Below, in pieces: positions 53,793-62,652 of a stretch of 64,000 nucleotides of DNA. How positions within the stretch are numbered: position 1 is the first letter of the stretch; every line of letters starts with the position of its first letter. Under the pieces are notes generated by a model that was not told the DNA's origin, did no database searches, and saw nothing but the letters and a program-made list of their open reading frames with translations. The position numbers and the translations under genes are program-made. The DNA is from Bacillus crepusculi (GTDB lineage Bacteria; Bacillota; Bacilli; Bacillales; Bacillaceae): positions 372,001 to 436,000 of the forward strand of contig NZ_JACXXE010000003.1 in NCBI RefSeq assembly GCF_014764715.1, written 5' to 3'.

Positions 53793-54149
53793 ATGAAAGA
53801 AACAATGATAAAATAATATTTTTTTATATCGAAATTCGAAATAGATGCTAGTCTTTCCTGCCTATTTTATGGCTTTTCGGGTATCGAAAGTTTATCCTGA
53901 AATGACTTGTGTGAATAAAAGCATCCTCCCTTTTTAATAGGAAAACAAAGAAAAACTAAAACAAACATAATTTACCATCTATTCCAAGCGACTTAATTCC
54001 CTAATTTTCGCTAGGACTTTCACAAAAATTCAGGTCTACTCTTATTTGCCTACTTCCATTAAACTGAAAATACAGAATAATCAAACGGATCATTCTTATA
54101 GACTACGGATGATTATTCTGAAATAAGAAAAAAGGGATGTGGAACGTGC
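53793..54149 (+). promoter_or_regulatory. aprE upstream control region
   Basis: About 360 bp without a gene. AATAATATT at 53812-53820 fits the ScoC (Hpr) motif RATANTATY; B. subtilis aprE also has far-upstream ScoC sites. TTGCCT at 54046-54051 is a possible -35 with TACAGA at 54071 as a weak -10. The transition-state control sites of aprE (AbrB, DegU) cannot be read by eye. A 5' stem-loop follows (next entry). Confidence 0.5.
54073..54120 (+). promoter_or_regulatory. aprE 5'-leader stem-loop
   Basis: Perfect 11-bp arms CAGAATAATCA (54073-54083) and TGATTATTCTG (54110-54120) enclose 26 nt, and end about 10 nt before the ribosome site. B. subtilis aprE mRNA begins with ACAGAATAG and folds into a similar 5' stem-loop that stabilises the message; this looks homologous. 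Confidence 0.7.
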
Positions 54150-55295
54150 GTGAAAAAGAAAAATGTGATGACAAGTGTTTTATTGGCTGTCCCTCTTCTG
54201 TTTTCAGCAGGGTTTGGAGGCTCGATGGCAAATGCCGAGACTGTCTCAAAATCAGATAGTGAAAAAAGCTATATCGTTGGCTTTAAAGCTTCTGCCACCA
54301 CAAACAGCTCTAAGAAACATGCGGTGACTCAAAATGGCGGAAAACTCGAAAAGCAATATCGGCTCATTAATGCTGCACAAGTAAAAATGTCCGAACAAGC
54401 CGCAAAAAAACTCGAGCATGACCCTAGCATTGCTTATGTAGAAGAAGACCACAAAGCAGAAGCATATGCACAAACCGTCCCTTATGGTATCCCTCAAATC
54501 AAAGCTCCAGCTGTACACGCTCAAGGTTATAAAGGTGCTAACGTCAAAGTAGCTGTCCTTGATACTGGTATCCACGCCGCACACCCTGACTTAAATGTTG
54601 CAGGCGGTGCCAGCTTCGTCCCTTCAGAGCCAAATGCCACACAAGACTTTCAATCACATGGAACTCACGTAGCCGGAACTATTGCTGCCCTTGATAACAC
54701 AATTGGTGTTCTTGGGGTCGCTCCAAGCGCCTCCTTATATGCCGTTAAAGTGTTAGATCGAAACGGAGATGGACAATACAGCTGGATTATTAGCGGTATT
54801 GAATGGGCTGTTGCCAATAACATGGATGTCATCAATATGAGCTTAGGCGGAGCAAGCGGTTCAACAGCACTGAAAAATGCTGTTGATACAGCAAACAACC
54901 GCGGAATCGTTGTCGTTGCTGCTGCAGGTAATTCAGGCTCCACTGGCTCTACTAGTACTGTTGGCTATCCGGCAAAATATGATTCTACAATTGCCGTTGC
55001 CAATGTGAACAGCAGCAATGTCAGAAACTCATCCTCTAGCGCAGGTCCTGAATTAGATGTTTCCGCGCCTGGTACTTCTATTTTAAGTACAGTGCCAAGC
55101 AGTGGATACACCTCTTATACTGGAACGTCTATGGCGTCTCCTCATGTAGCAGGAGCAGCAGCGCTTATTCTTTCTAAAAACCCGAACCTATCAAATTCAC
55201 AGGTTCGCCAGCGCTTAGAAAACACAGCAACACCGCTTGGTAACTCATTCTATTACGGAAAAGGGTTAATTAACGTTCAAGCGGCTTCAAACTAA
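54150..55295 (+). CDS. aprE: alkaline serine protease (subtilisin), AprE
   Basis: 381-residue pre-pro-subtilisin. Signal peptide to about residue 29 (SMANA), I9 propeptide 30-106, then a 275-residue mature enzyme starting [14 protein letters not shown]. The triad is Asp138 (VAVLDTGIH), His170 (SHGTHVAGT) and Ser327 ([11 protein letters not shown]), with the oxyanion Asn in AAGNSG. Extracellular; degrades proteins in stationary phase. The mature sequence resembles B. pumilus alkaline protease. GTG start, AAGGGATG 10 nt upstream. Confidence 0.95.
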   Translation: MKKKNVMTSVLLAVPLLFSAGFGGSMANAETVSKSDSEKSYIVGFKASATTNSSKKHAVTQNGGKLEKQYRLINAAQVKMSEQAAKKLEHDPSIAYVEEDHKAEAYAQTVPYGIPQIKAPAVHAQGYKGANVKVAVLDTGIHAAHPDLNVAGGASFVPSEPNATQDFQSHGTHVAGTIAALDNTIGVLGVAPSASLYAVKVLDRNGDGQYSWIISGIEWAVANNMDVINMSLGGASGSTALKNAVDTANNRGIVVVAAAGNSGSTGSTSTVGYPAKYDSTIAVANVNSSNVRNSSSSAGPELDVSAPGTSILSTVPSSGYTSYTGTSMASPHVAGAAALILSKNPNLSNSQVRQRLENTATPLGNSFYYGKGLINVQAASN

Positions 55296-55305
55296 ACAAG
55301 TGTGA

Positions 55306-55338
55306 CAAAAAAATCCGGCTGACCCAGCCGGATTTTAT
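55306..55338. terminator. bidirectional terminator between aprE and yhfN
   Basis: ATCCGGCTG and CAGCCGGAT pair perfectly around ACC, with seven As before and TTTTATTT after. Confidence 0.85.
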
Positions 55339-55342
55339 TTGT

Positions 55343-56626
55343 TTATGGCTTTCTTGACGTTTTCTCTTTTTTCGCTGCTTTTTCCATATCCACGATTCTC
55401 TCCATCATCGTCGGATGTCCATAGCGAAATACTTTGACTAGAAGAGGTGGATTGACTTGAGACAGACCTGATTTTGCAAGTTTTTGAAAAGACGTCACCC
55501 CCGCTTCTCCATCTTTTGTCAGGTTCACTGCATATTCATCAGCTGCCTGTTCTTGATGCCTTGAAACAGCGTTTGTAAAAGGGGAAGCTGCAAATGATAG
55601 CATCGATACAATAATCAAAAGAAGCGGAAGAGCAGCGACATCCTGTGGTCCCTTCAACCGAAACAAGACGGTTCCCTTTTCATAAAAGTAAAAATAAAGA
55701 CGGTCCACTACAAAGAAGCCTGCCAGTGACAGTACTAAATATCCAGCTAGACCAATATAGACATGCTTCATAACATAATGACCCATTTCATGCGCCATGA
55801 TAAATAAGATTTCCTGATCCTTGAGCTTTTTAAGCGTCGTGTCCCATAAGACAATGCGCTTATTTTCACCAATTCCTGTGACGTAAGCGTTCATTGTGTT
55901 CGTTTTCTCAGACATATTCACCTCATATACATGATCTGCTGGGATATGCGCTTTGTCTGCAAGCGTTAATATTTTTTTCTCAAGAGCTTGATTCTTTAAA
56001 GGGTAAAAATCGTTGTACAGCGGATCAATGACAACCGGCTGTATAAAGAAGAGAAACAGAGTGACTGGGACTGTTAAACACCAGGCATACAGCCACCATC
56101 GCTTTCTTCTCTTTTGAATGAGCCAAAAAAACACAATAGCACATAGGGCAAGGAGGGGATATTGAATCCAGAAATCCAATGTTTGATCTTTTAACCAGCT
56201 TGCCGTACTTTGTGCAGATATTCCGTAGTGTAAAGACAGCTGATAGCCAACCCACTTAATTGGCAATGAAATCAGCATTGTCAGAAGCGACAGCACAAAC
56301 ACATATACAAGTTTGCTTAAAAAGGTGAAGCGGGCTGCTGCCAAGCTCCAGTCTGCTAATTTCCGTGAAAAACCTGCAATAAGCAAAAGGAAAAAGACAT
56401 ACCAATCTAACGGGATTGTGATAAAGTACAGCAGGTTACGTATGTTCGAGAAATTCTCGCTGATGACAAGCTCATGGCTTGTCATAAATGTATGCGGGTC
56501 TGCACTTGTTCCTTTCACACTTTCAGGAACCGATGAATCTCCCATTAGAAACAAATAAGAATAAATAAAAAGACCATATACTATGTATGCTACCGTTGCA
56601 AGAGCTACCCATTTACGTACTCGCAC
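55343..56626 (-). CDS. yhfN: M48-family (Ste24-like) membrane metalloprotease YhfN
   Basis: 427 residues with about seven membrane segments. The zinc site is FIMAHEMGHYVMKH (HEMGH) and the third ligand lies in EQAADEYAVNLT; VTGIGENKRIVLWDTTLKKL precedes, as in CAAX prenyl protease-like Ste24 enzymes. Bacterial members take part in membrane-protein quality control. GTG start after AAAGGAGG. Located next to aprE as in B. subtilis. Confidence 0.87.
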   Translation of the reverse strand: MRVRKWVALATVAYIVYGLFIYSYLFLMGDSSVPESVKGTSADPHTFMTSHELVISENFSNIRNLLYFITIPLDWYVFFLLLIAGFSRKLADWSLAAARFTFLSKLVYVFVLSLLTMLISLPIKWVGYQLSLHYGISAQSTASWLKDQTLDFWIQYPLLALCAIVFFWLIQKRRKRWWLYAWCLTVPVTLFLFFIQPVVIDPLYNDFYPLKNQALEKKILTLADKAHIPADHVYEVNMSEKTNTMNAYVTGIGENKRIVLWDTTLKKLKDQEILFIMAHEMGHYVMKHVYIGLAGYLVLSLAGFFVVDRLYFYFYEKGTVLFRLKGPQDVAALPLLLIIVSMLSFAASPFTNAVSRHQEQAADEYAVNLTKDGEAGVTSFQKLAKSGLSQVNPPLLVKVFRYGHPTMMERIVDMEKAAKKEKTSRKP

Positions 56627-56803
56627 AGGTCAGCCTCCTTTCCATTCCTCTCTTTATTCTAATCACGCACATTTTTGTTTAGAACCTGTCTTATTTGGCT
56701 CCATCATAGCATGCCCTATCTGAAAAAGCTTTCGCGAAAAAAATGATTATGCTTCTATAAAATCGGAGAAGCTACTTATAAAACAGTGAGTTGGAGGATC
56801 AAA

Positions 56804-57220
56804 ATGAAGAAAATCCTTGCAGGAATTGTGATCTTTGGACTTTTACTAATCACCTTCTTTTATGTGTTTAGCCGGACTGGTGACATATTCGATGAGAATC
56901 GAGCAGAAAAATTATTGCTTTCACCGACGAATCAGTCCATTTCGTATGAAATAGATGATAAAGACACAGCTGAAGATTTAATTGAAGAATTAAACAAAGG
57001 CAAACAAACAAGCAATCATCTTAAGAAAAATATAAAAAAACCTGATTATATTGCCAAAGTCATGTTTGGACGAACAAACGGGACCACCTTTCAGCTATGG
57101 ACGAATCGATCTCAGGTCGTTTTTTTAGTAGATGGCACGTATTATGAACTGAATCAAAAACAATCAAATTCTTTTCAAAAACAATTAAAAGAAGCCATTC
57201 AAAAGGGAGCCTCCTCATAA
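56804..57220 (+). CDS. yhfM: membrane-anchored hypothetical protein, YhfM-like
   Basis: 138 residues from the ATG preceded by GGAGG (start MKKILAGIVIFG). One N-terminal membrane segment, then an extracytoplasmic domain (DKDTAEDLIEELNKG, KPDYIAKVMFG, TTFQLWTNRSQVVFLVDGTYYEL) that looks like a small alpha/beta fold. The name rests mostly on position between yhfN and lcfB. Function unknown. Confidence 0.6.
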   Translation: MKKILAGIVIFGLLLITFFYVFSRTGDIFDENRAEKLLLSPTNQSISYEIDDKDTAEDLIEELNKGKQTSNHLKKNIKKPDYIAKVMFGRTNGTTFQLWTNRSQVVFLVDGTYYELNQKQSNSFQKQLKEAIQKGASS

Positions 57221-57238
57221 GAGACTCCCCCTTTTTAT
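57201..57238. terminator. bidirectional terminator between yhfM-like gene and lcfB
   Basis: AAAGGGAGCCTC and GAGACTCCCCCTTT pair with small mismatches; TTTTT rightward, A-rich leftward. Confidence 0.7.
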
Positions 57239-58788
57239 TTACTTTCTTCTACTTGATACTTGTCCTTTAGCGCTCTTCTTAAAATTTTACCTGTTGTGTT
57301 TTTTGGAATATCATCTATGAAATGGATCGTTTGGGGCTGCTTATATTTTGCCAAATAGCGTGAACAATGTGTGATGATGTCTTCTTGATTGATGTGAGCA
57401 TGTTTCTTAGGGGAAATGTAACAGACGACTGCCTCACCTGTGTTTGGATCTGGCACACCGATGACAACGGCTTCTGCCACAGCTTCATGTTGATAAAGCA
57501 CTTCTTCTACTTCTCTTGGATAGACATTATAGCCACCAACAAGAATCATATCCTTTTTTCGATCGACAATATAAATATATCCATCTTCATCTCTTCTCGC
57601 CAGATCACCAGTATACAGCCACCCATTCCTCAGTGCGGCTTCAGTATCTTCTGGCATTTGATAATAGCCTTTCATAATGTTTGGTCCTTTTGCTATCAGC
57701 TCTCCGACTTCATTCGGACCAACTTCCTCTCCAAGTTCATTTACGATCTTATTCTTCACATTCATAATGTCAGTCCCGACTGAACCTGGTTTTCTTTTTC
57801 CATCAAGAGGATTGAAAGCAGTTACTGGCGAGGCCTCTGATAATCCATAGCCCTCCAGGACCGTGACACCGAACTTTTTCTCAAATCCGTGCAGTAAGGC
57901 AACAGGCATGGAGGCACCGCCTGAAATACAAATTCTCACTGATGACATCGCTTCATCATGACCGTCTTGGCGGTACAAATAGTTATACATGGTGGGAACA
58001 CCAACAAATAGCGTTGGTTTCTCTTTTTCCATCATGCGCAAAAGCTCTGAGGGGCTGAAATGCGGCAATACATAAATGGTCGCGCCATGAATCAGTGGTG
58101 CATTCATACAGACGGTTAAACAAAATACATGGAACATCGGCAAAGCGGCAATGACCTTGTCCTTTTCATCAATCGATAGATACTCTCCAATATCTCTCGC
58201 ATTTGAATAAAGGTTGAAATGAGTCAGCATCGCACCCTTTGGTTTTCCTGTCGTGCCAGATGTAAATAAAATAACCGCAGTATCGTCCGGCTGAATGGAA
58301 GGATGCACGTTTTCTTTCGCATCACCAGACACAAGCTTTCCAAAGAAAACAAGACGATCACCTACTTCCTTGATGCTTGATCTGCACGCAGATTCATTTT
58401 CTGCACAAATGATCACTCTTTCAATAGAAGGAAGCTGTTCATACACCTGCTCGTATACTGGCAGAAGCTGCTCAGGTGCAACAATGGCTTTGACATCACC
58501 TGTGATCAGCATATAGCCAATTTCACTTGGCGTGTATGTTGGATTGACTGGTACAACGACAAGCCCTGCCTTTAATGCACCAAAAAAAGAAATGACGAAA
58601 TGCGGTGAATTTCCTAAAATAAGCGCGATATGATCTCCGGCTTGAAACCCTTCGCTCACTAAACCATCTGCAAAGCGCTCGATACTTGTCATCAGCTCTC
58701 GATAGGTCCATTTGTTTCCTTCAAAGATCAGTGCGATGTTTTCTCCCTTCATCATCGCCGTCTGCTCAAGATTTTTGATCAAATCCAT
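57235..58788 (-). CDS. lcfB: long-chain fatty-acid-CoA ligase LcfB
   Basis: 517-residue ANL-superfamily enzyme. AMP-binding P-loop [50 protein letters not shown], and the C-terminal catalytic lysine in [14 protein letters not shown]. Activates fatty acids to acyl-CoA for beta-oxidation. A FadR operator lies just upstream, so long-chain acyl-CoA should relieve repression, as for lcfB in B. subtilis. Confidence 0.92.
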   Translation of the reverse strand: MDLIKNLEQTAMMKGENIALIFEGNKWTYRELMTSIERFADGLVSEGFQAGDHIALILGNSPHFVISFFGALKAGLVVVPVNPTYTPSEIGYMLITGDVKAIVAPEQLLPVYEQVYEQLPSIERVIICAENESACRSSIKEVGDRLVFFGKLVSGDAKENVHPSIQPDDTAVILFTSGTTGKPKGAMLTHFNLYSNARDIGEYLSIDEKDKVIAALPMFHVFCLTVCMNAPLIHGATIYVLPHFSPSELLRMMEKEKPTLFVGVPTMYNYLYRQDGHDEAMSSVRICISGGASMPVALLHGFEKKFGVTVLEGYGLSEASPVTAFNPLDGKRKPGSVGTDIMNVKNKIVNELGEEVGPNEVGELIAKGPNIMKGYYQMPEDTEAALRNGWLYTGDLARRDEDGYIYIVDRKKDMILVGGYNVYPREVEEVLYQHEAVAEAVVIGVPDPNTGEAVVCYISPKKHAHINQEDIITHCSRYLAKYKQPQTIHFIDDIPKNTTGKILRRALKDKYQVEESK

Positions 58789-58812
58789 TCTCCCACCCCT
58801 TATGCGTCGTCA

Positions 58813-58832
58813 ATGAATGAATAGCCATTCAT
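58813..58832. promoter_or_regulatory. FadR operator upstream of lcfB
   Basis: ATGAATG-AATAGC-CATTCAT, perfect 7-bp arms; inner 18 bp match the Bacillus FadR consensus TGAATGAMTANTCATTCA at 17 of 18 positions. It lies between the start codon (25 bp) and a minus-strand TATAAT at 58864-58859. Confidence 0.85.
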
Positions 58833-58921
58833 TTTATGACCAAACATTCCTCTTTTCTATTATAATAGACAATCGAAAAAATCCACAAGCTCAAATGTGA
58901 ATCGCTTTCATTTCTTTTAAT

Positions 58922-58953
58922 AAAAAAGCACCGCTATCTCTAGCCGTGCTTTT
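58922..58953 (-). terminator. lplJ terminator
   Basis: On the minus strand AGCACGGCTA pairs with TAGCGGTGCT around GAGA and is followed by TTTTTTA. Confidence 0.8.
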
Positions 58954-58959
58954 CCCCGC

Positions 58960-59949
58960 TTAATAAATCAAATCAAGAAAATCTTCTTTCGATACATTGC
59001 CGAAATAGTGGCGCATATCCATATCTTCTAATACGCCGCTGATCGTTTGACGATCATATTGCTGTCCAATCAGTCTTTTTTCAATATCGGCAATATCCCC
59101 CACGCCAAAGAAGTCACCAAAGATCTTGCAATCCTGAATGATTCCTTTTTTCACCTCTAATCGCAGATCAATAGAGCCAGCTGAGAACCGCTTTGAGTGC
59201 TGCAAATTAAACTTAGGTGAACGGCCATAGTTCCATTCCCATTTTTGATAACGATCACGAGAAATCTCATGAATCTTTTCCCAATCCTTTTCAGTCAGCT
59301 GATACTGCGGCACGTCCCCATTCGTATCAAAAATGTAGCTTAAAAGAATTTTTTTAAATTCTTCTGTTGTCATCTTTTGATCCATTAGTTCACTAATATT
59401 GGCGACCCTGCTTCTAATGGACTTAATGCCTTTTGATTCAATCTTTTCTTTTTTCACATTTAAAGCAGAAACGACATGTTCGATTTCTGAATCAAATAGC
59501 AGTGTGCCATGACTGAAAATACGTCCGCGTGTGGCGAATTGGGCATTACCAGAAATTTTGCGTCCATCTGCCATGATATCGTTTCTACCGCTTAATTCAG
59601 CTTTGATGCCTAATTTTTCAAGCGCTTTGATCACTGGCTCTGTGAACTTTTTAAAGTTGTGGAAGCTGTCCCCATCGTCTTTTGTGATAAAGCTGAAGTT
59701 TAAGTTTCCTTTGTCATGGTAAACTGCACCACCGCCTGACAGACGGCGAACGACTTTGATTCCATTGTCTTCCACATATTTTGTATTGATCTCTTCTATT
59801 GTATTTTGGTTCTTTCCAATGATAATTGACGGCTGGTTGATGTAAAACAGCAAATACGTTTCTTCAGGATCTAAATATTTTAAGCAATACTCTTCAATTG
59901 CCAGATTAATCATTGGGTCATAATGTTGTTCGTTATCTATAAACAGCAT
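58960..59949 (-). CDS. lplJ: lipoate-protein ligase LplJ
   Basis: 329 residues from MLFIDNEQHYDP, chosen because GGAAGG lies 9 nt upstream. The lipoate/lipoyl-AMP site is VRRLSGGGAVYHDKGNLNFSF (about 70-90), with SGRNDIMADGRKISGNAQF. It attaches scavenged lipoate to E2 and GcvH proteins using ATP. Very close to B. subtilis LplJ (YhfJ). Follows yhfI directly with no gap of note. Confidence 0.92.
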   Translation of the reverse strand: MLFIDNEQHYDPMINLAIEEYCLKYLDPEETYLLFYINQPSIIIGKNQNTIEEINTKYVEDNGIKVVRRLSGGGAVYHDKGNLNFSFITKDDGDSFHNFKKFTEPVIKALEKLGIKAELSGRNDIMADGRKISGNAQFATRGRIFSHGTLLFDSEIEHVVSALNVKKEKIESKGIKSIRSRVANISELMDQKMTTEEFKKILLSYIFDTNGDVPQYQLTEKDWEKIHEISRDRYQKWEWNYGRSPKFNLQHSKRFSAGSIDLRLEVKKGIIQDCKIFGDFFGVGDIADIEKRLIGQQYDRQTISGVLEDMDMRHYFGNVSKEDFLDLIY

Positions 59950-59951
59950 CT

Positions 59952-60701
59952 CTATCTTCCTTCCTTGTTCCATCTAAGCCCTGAATGGGCAAGCTGTATA
60001 CTGCCAGTATATAGTGTCTGCGCTTCATTGACTAGGTCTTTATGCCGTCCGAAATGAGGGAGATGAGTGATGATGAGCTCTCCAACATTTGCTTCATTTG
60101 CAATCTTCGCCACTTCTGTACTGTTCATATGTCCTGCACCTGATCCGTCTTGTCCTGCGTAAAAATTGCTTTCGGCGATCAGTAGATCTGCCTTTTTACT
60201 AAACGGGATAAAAGCGTCCTGATAGCTTGAATCTGCTGTATACACAACCACAGCATCATCTGTCTCAATTCTCATAGCATAACATTCTGCCGGATGAACC
60301 GTTTTCAAAAAATCAATTTGAAAGGGACCAATTTGCAAGCCTTCTGCCGGATGATAAGGCTTTGCTTTTGTATGTACATGATCAGAAAGCCGACCAAATG
60401 CCTCTTGATCACCAGTATGTCCATAGACACTAAGCGGACCGCTGCTTTTTCCTAAATGATATCCCACTAGCTTCGCATATTGGAGTGGTCCGATATCTGC
60501 AATATGATCGTGGTGATAATGAGAAAGGAGAACAGCATCTAGTTCCTCTATATCAATGTATTGCTGAAGCATAGAAAGAACACCGCTCCCGCAGTCTACA
60601 AGCAGACGAAAGCCATCTGATTCAAAAAGATAACCTGACGTCGCTTCACCAGCTGCCGGAAACCCTCCATAGCATCCAATCACGGTTAATTTCATCGTCA
60701 T
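59952..60701 (-). CDS. yhfI: metallo-beta-lactamase-fold hydrolase YhfI
   Basis: 249 residues from the ATG after AAGGAGG (an ATG two codons later, giving MKLTVIGCYGG, is equally possible). Metal ligands are in LSHYHHDHIADIGP (HxHxDH motif, about 60), AGHMNST, and ITHLPHFGRH; YTADSSYQD supplies the bridging Asp. Related to RNase Z/phosphodiesterase-type enzymes; substrate unknown. Probably co-transcribed with lplJ. Confidence 0.83.
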   Translation of the reverse strand: MTMKLTVIGCYGGFPAAGEATSGYLFESDGFRLLVDCGSGVLSMLQQYIDIEELDAVLLSHYHHDHIADIGPLQYAKLVGYHLGKSSGPLSVYGHTGDQEAFGRLSDHVHTKAKPYHPAEGLQIGPFQIDFLKTVHPAECYAMRIETDDAVVVYTADSSYQDAFIPFSKKADLLIAESNFYAGQDGSGAGHMNSTEVAKIANEANVGELIITHLPHFGRHKDLVNEAQTLYTGSIQLAHSGLRWNKEGR

Positions 60702-60790
60702 TTTTCCCTCCTTTTCTAAAAATCCCCTTCTTACAATATACCCATTTTTCATAGAAAAAGCATTCTTCTTGCCTATTGTTGCAAAACAGA

Positions 60791-60820
60791 TTGACAATTA
60801 TTAATCTGTTATAATACAAT
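60791..60820 (+). promoter_or_regulatory. promoter candidate for yhfH
   Basis: Perfect TTGACA at 60791-60796 with TACAAT at 60815-60820 (18-bp spacer); TATAAT at 60810 is too close to pair with it. Confidence 0.55.
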
Positions 60821-60851
60821 GATAACAACAAAATGTATTGGAGGATGACAA

Positions 60852-60989
60852 ATGCTAGGAAAAATCACTGAGTTTTTTAGAAATTTGCCTTCAAAGAAAT
60901 GCACAAAATGTGGAAACGATTTAATGGAACAGCACGAGTGTTATGGTAATGAATGTGAGGAATGCTCACAAGTAAGTTATCTTAAATAA
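60852..60989 (+). CDS. yhfH: small zinc-ribbon-like protein YhfH
   Basis: 45 residues, read directly. MLGKITEFFRNLPSKKCTKCG begins it; cysteine pairs CTKC and CEEC (with two more Cys near position 30-35) suggest a zinc ribbon. GGAGG is 7 nt before the ATG. Position between yhfI and gltT is that of yhfH. Function unknown. Confidence 0.75.
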   Translation: MLGKITEFFRNLPSKKCTKCGNDLMEQHECYGNECEECSQVSYLK

Positions 60990-61004
60990 GGAAATAAATT
61001 GAAT

Positions 61005-61060
61005 AAAAAAGCACTTTTTTCCTCCGTCGTCAGTTGGAGTCAAAAGTGCTTTTTATTTTA
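61005..61060. terminator. terminator after yhfH
   Basis: GCACTTTT (61011-61018) and AAAAGTGC (61042-61049) with an inner CTCC/GGAG stem; A-run before, TTTTTATTTTATTT after. Confidence 0.75.
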
Positions 61061-61083
61061 TTTGAAAAATAGGTAAAAAGGTA

Positions 61084-61112
61084 AAACCCTTGGCACAAAA
61101 GGGTTTTTTAGT
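61084..61112 (+). terminator. second terminator between yhfH and gltT
   Basis: AAACCCTT (61084-61091) and AAGGGTTT (61099-61106) followed by TTTA. Confidence 0.6.
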
Positions 61113-61171
61113 ATTTTCATATGATGACATTTAGTTCTGAAGACACTTTTTATTGACTTGAAAAAATAAAG

Positions 61172-61242
61172 GAGGTTCTAAATGTCCATTTTTTCAAACA
61201 ATTTTGTATTTTCTTAATATAATTTAATCGTGGACGAACCTC
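61172..61242 (+). promoter_or_regulatory. inverted-repeat leader upstream of gltT
   Basis: GAGGTTC (61172-61178) pairs with GAACCTC (61236-61242), and GTCCA (61184-61188) with TGGAC (61231-61235), the left side having a 5-nt bulge. The left arm includes the ribosome site of an 11-codon frame. TTTAATTTTA follows the right arm. Confidence 0.55.
61182..61217 (+). CDS. candidate 11-residue leader peptide upstream of gltT
   Basis: ATG preceded by AAAGGAGG with 6-nt spacing, reading MSIFSNNFVFS then TAA. The ribosome site and the second codon lie in the left arm of an inverted repeat whose right arm is 18 nt after the stop. The arrangement resembles translation-controlled leaders (attenuators). 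No experimental support; chance ORF remains possible, though the ribosome site is unusually strong. Confidence 0.4.
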   Translation: MSIFSNNFVFS

Positions 61243-61328
61243 TTTAATTTTAGTTATACTTTAATTCATATATTAAAACTTAATATGATGGGAATATTCC
61301 TTTAATGAATAAGTTAGGGAGGAAATCT

Positions 61329-62618
61329 ATGAAAAAATTAAAATTTGGATTAGCTACACAAATCCTAATCGGTCTTATTCTCGGTGTCGTTGTTGGGGCA
61401 GTCTTTTTCGGTAACCCTGGTGTTGAGACATACTTAAAACCAATTGGAGACTTCTTCTTAAGACTTATTAAGATGATCGTCATACCGATTGTCGTCTCTA
61501 GCTTAATTTTAGGTGTTGCAGGTGCCGGTGATGGTAAAAAAGTAGGGAAGCTCGGTTTTAGAACCATTCTTTATTTTGAAATTATCACAACATTTGCGAT
61601 TATCCTTGGTCTTGTGCTTGCGAACTTTGTACAACCTGGTGCAGGCGTTGACTTTGGACATGCGGAAAAACAAGATATTAGCCAGTATGTTGAAACGGAA
61701 AAAGAGCAAAGCAATAAATCAATTGCTGATACGTTCCTTCATATCGTTCCAACGAACTTCTTCCAATCATTGGCGGAAGGTGATTTGCTTGCGATTATTT
61801 TCTTCACTGTGTTATTTGCGCTCGGCGTTTCAGCCATTGGTGAACGCGGCAAACCAGTGCTCGCCTTCTTTGAAGGTGTATCACATGCCATGTTCCATGT
61901 CGTCAATGTTGTGATGAAAGCTGCACCATTTGGTGTGTTCGCACTCATTGGTGTTACAGTATCAAAATTTGGTCTTGAATCTCTTATTTCATTAGGTAAG
62001 CTCGTAGGTCTTGTTTATTTTGCGCTCGCTCTCTTCCTTATCGTTGTATTCGGAATTATTGGAAAGATGATCGGCGTCAATATTTTCAGATTTCTTGCTT
62101 ACATGAAAGACGAAATGCTTCTTGCCTTTAGTACATCCAGCTCTGAAACAGTTTTACCAAGAGTGATGGATAAAATGGAACGCATCGGATGTCCAAAGGG
62201 AATTGTCTCTTTCGTTATCCCTATCGGTTATACATTTAACCTAGACGGCTCCGTCTTGTATCAAGCCATCGCTGCCCTTTTCCTTGCACAGGTATATGGC
62301 ATTGACCTAACGATCGTCCAGCAGCTCACGCTGATTCTTGTGCTGATGGTGACATCAAAAGGAATGGCTGCTGTTCCTGGTACTTCATTTGTTGTATTAC
62401 TCGCAACATTAGGAACAATTGGTGTTCCTGCTGAAGGTCTCGCATTTATTGCAGGTGTTGACCGTATCATGGATATGGCGCGAACCGTTGTTAACTTAAC
62501 AGGTAATGCACTTGCAGCTGTCGTGATGTCTAAATGGGAAGGGCAATATGACCCTGAAAAAGGACATCGTGTAATGACTGGACAAGATGCTCCTGAACCA
62601 ACACAGCTTTCAAGCTAA
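61329..62618 (+). CDS. gltT: proton/sodium-glutamate symporter GltT
   Basis: 429 residues from MKKLKFGLATQ (GGGAGGAAA 4-8 nt upstream), the length of B. subtilis GltT. DAACS family: eight membrane helices and two re-entrant loops; substrate site motifs AFSTSSSETVLPR (about 265), the NLDGSVLYQA helix, GMAAVPGTSFVVL and DRIMDMARTVVNLTGNALA. Imports glutamate and aspartate. Terminator follows. Confidence 0.92.
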   Translation: MKKLKFGLATQILIGLILGVVVGAVFFGNPGVETYLKPIGDFFLRLIKMIVIPIVVSSLILGVAGAGDGKKVGKLGFRTILYFEIITTFAIILGLVLANFVQPGAGVDFGHAEKQDISQYVETEKEQSNKSIADTFLHIVPTNFFQSLAEGDLLAIIFFTVLFALGVSAIGERGKPVLAFFEGVSHAMFHVVNVVMKAAPFGVFALIGVTVSKFGLESLISLGKLVGLVYFALALFLIVVFGIIGKMIGVNIFRFLAYMKDEMLLAFSTSSSETVLPRVMDKMERIGCPKGIVSFVIPIGYTFNLDGSVLYQAIAALFLAQVYGIDLTIVQQLTLILVLMVTSKGMAAVPGTSFVVLLATLGTIGVPAEGLAFIAGVDRIMDMARTVVNLTGNALAAVVMSKWEGQYDPEKGHRVMTGQDAPEPTQLSS

Positions 62619-62620
62619 TC

Positions 62621-62652
62621 AAAAAGAACCCCGCTAGATGGGGTTCTTTTTT
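62621..62652. terminator. bidirectional terminator between gltT and yhfE
   Basis: AAAGAACCCC and GGGGTTCTTT pair perfectly around GCTAGAT, with A-run before and T-run after. Confidence 0.85.

Noticed and set aside
58895-58912. TGTGAATCGCTTTCA resembles a CcpA cre site near lcfB
   Set aside because: The spacing between TG and CG is one base off from the cre consensus.
61154-61159. TTGACT as -35 for gltT
   Set aside because: No -10 at suitable spacing, and the implied start would fall inside the leader ribosome site.
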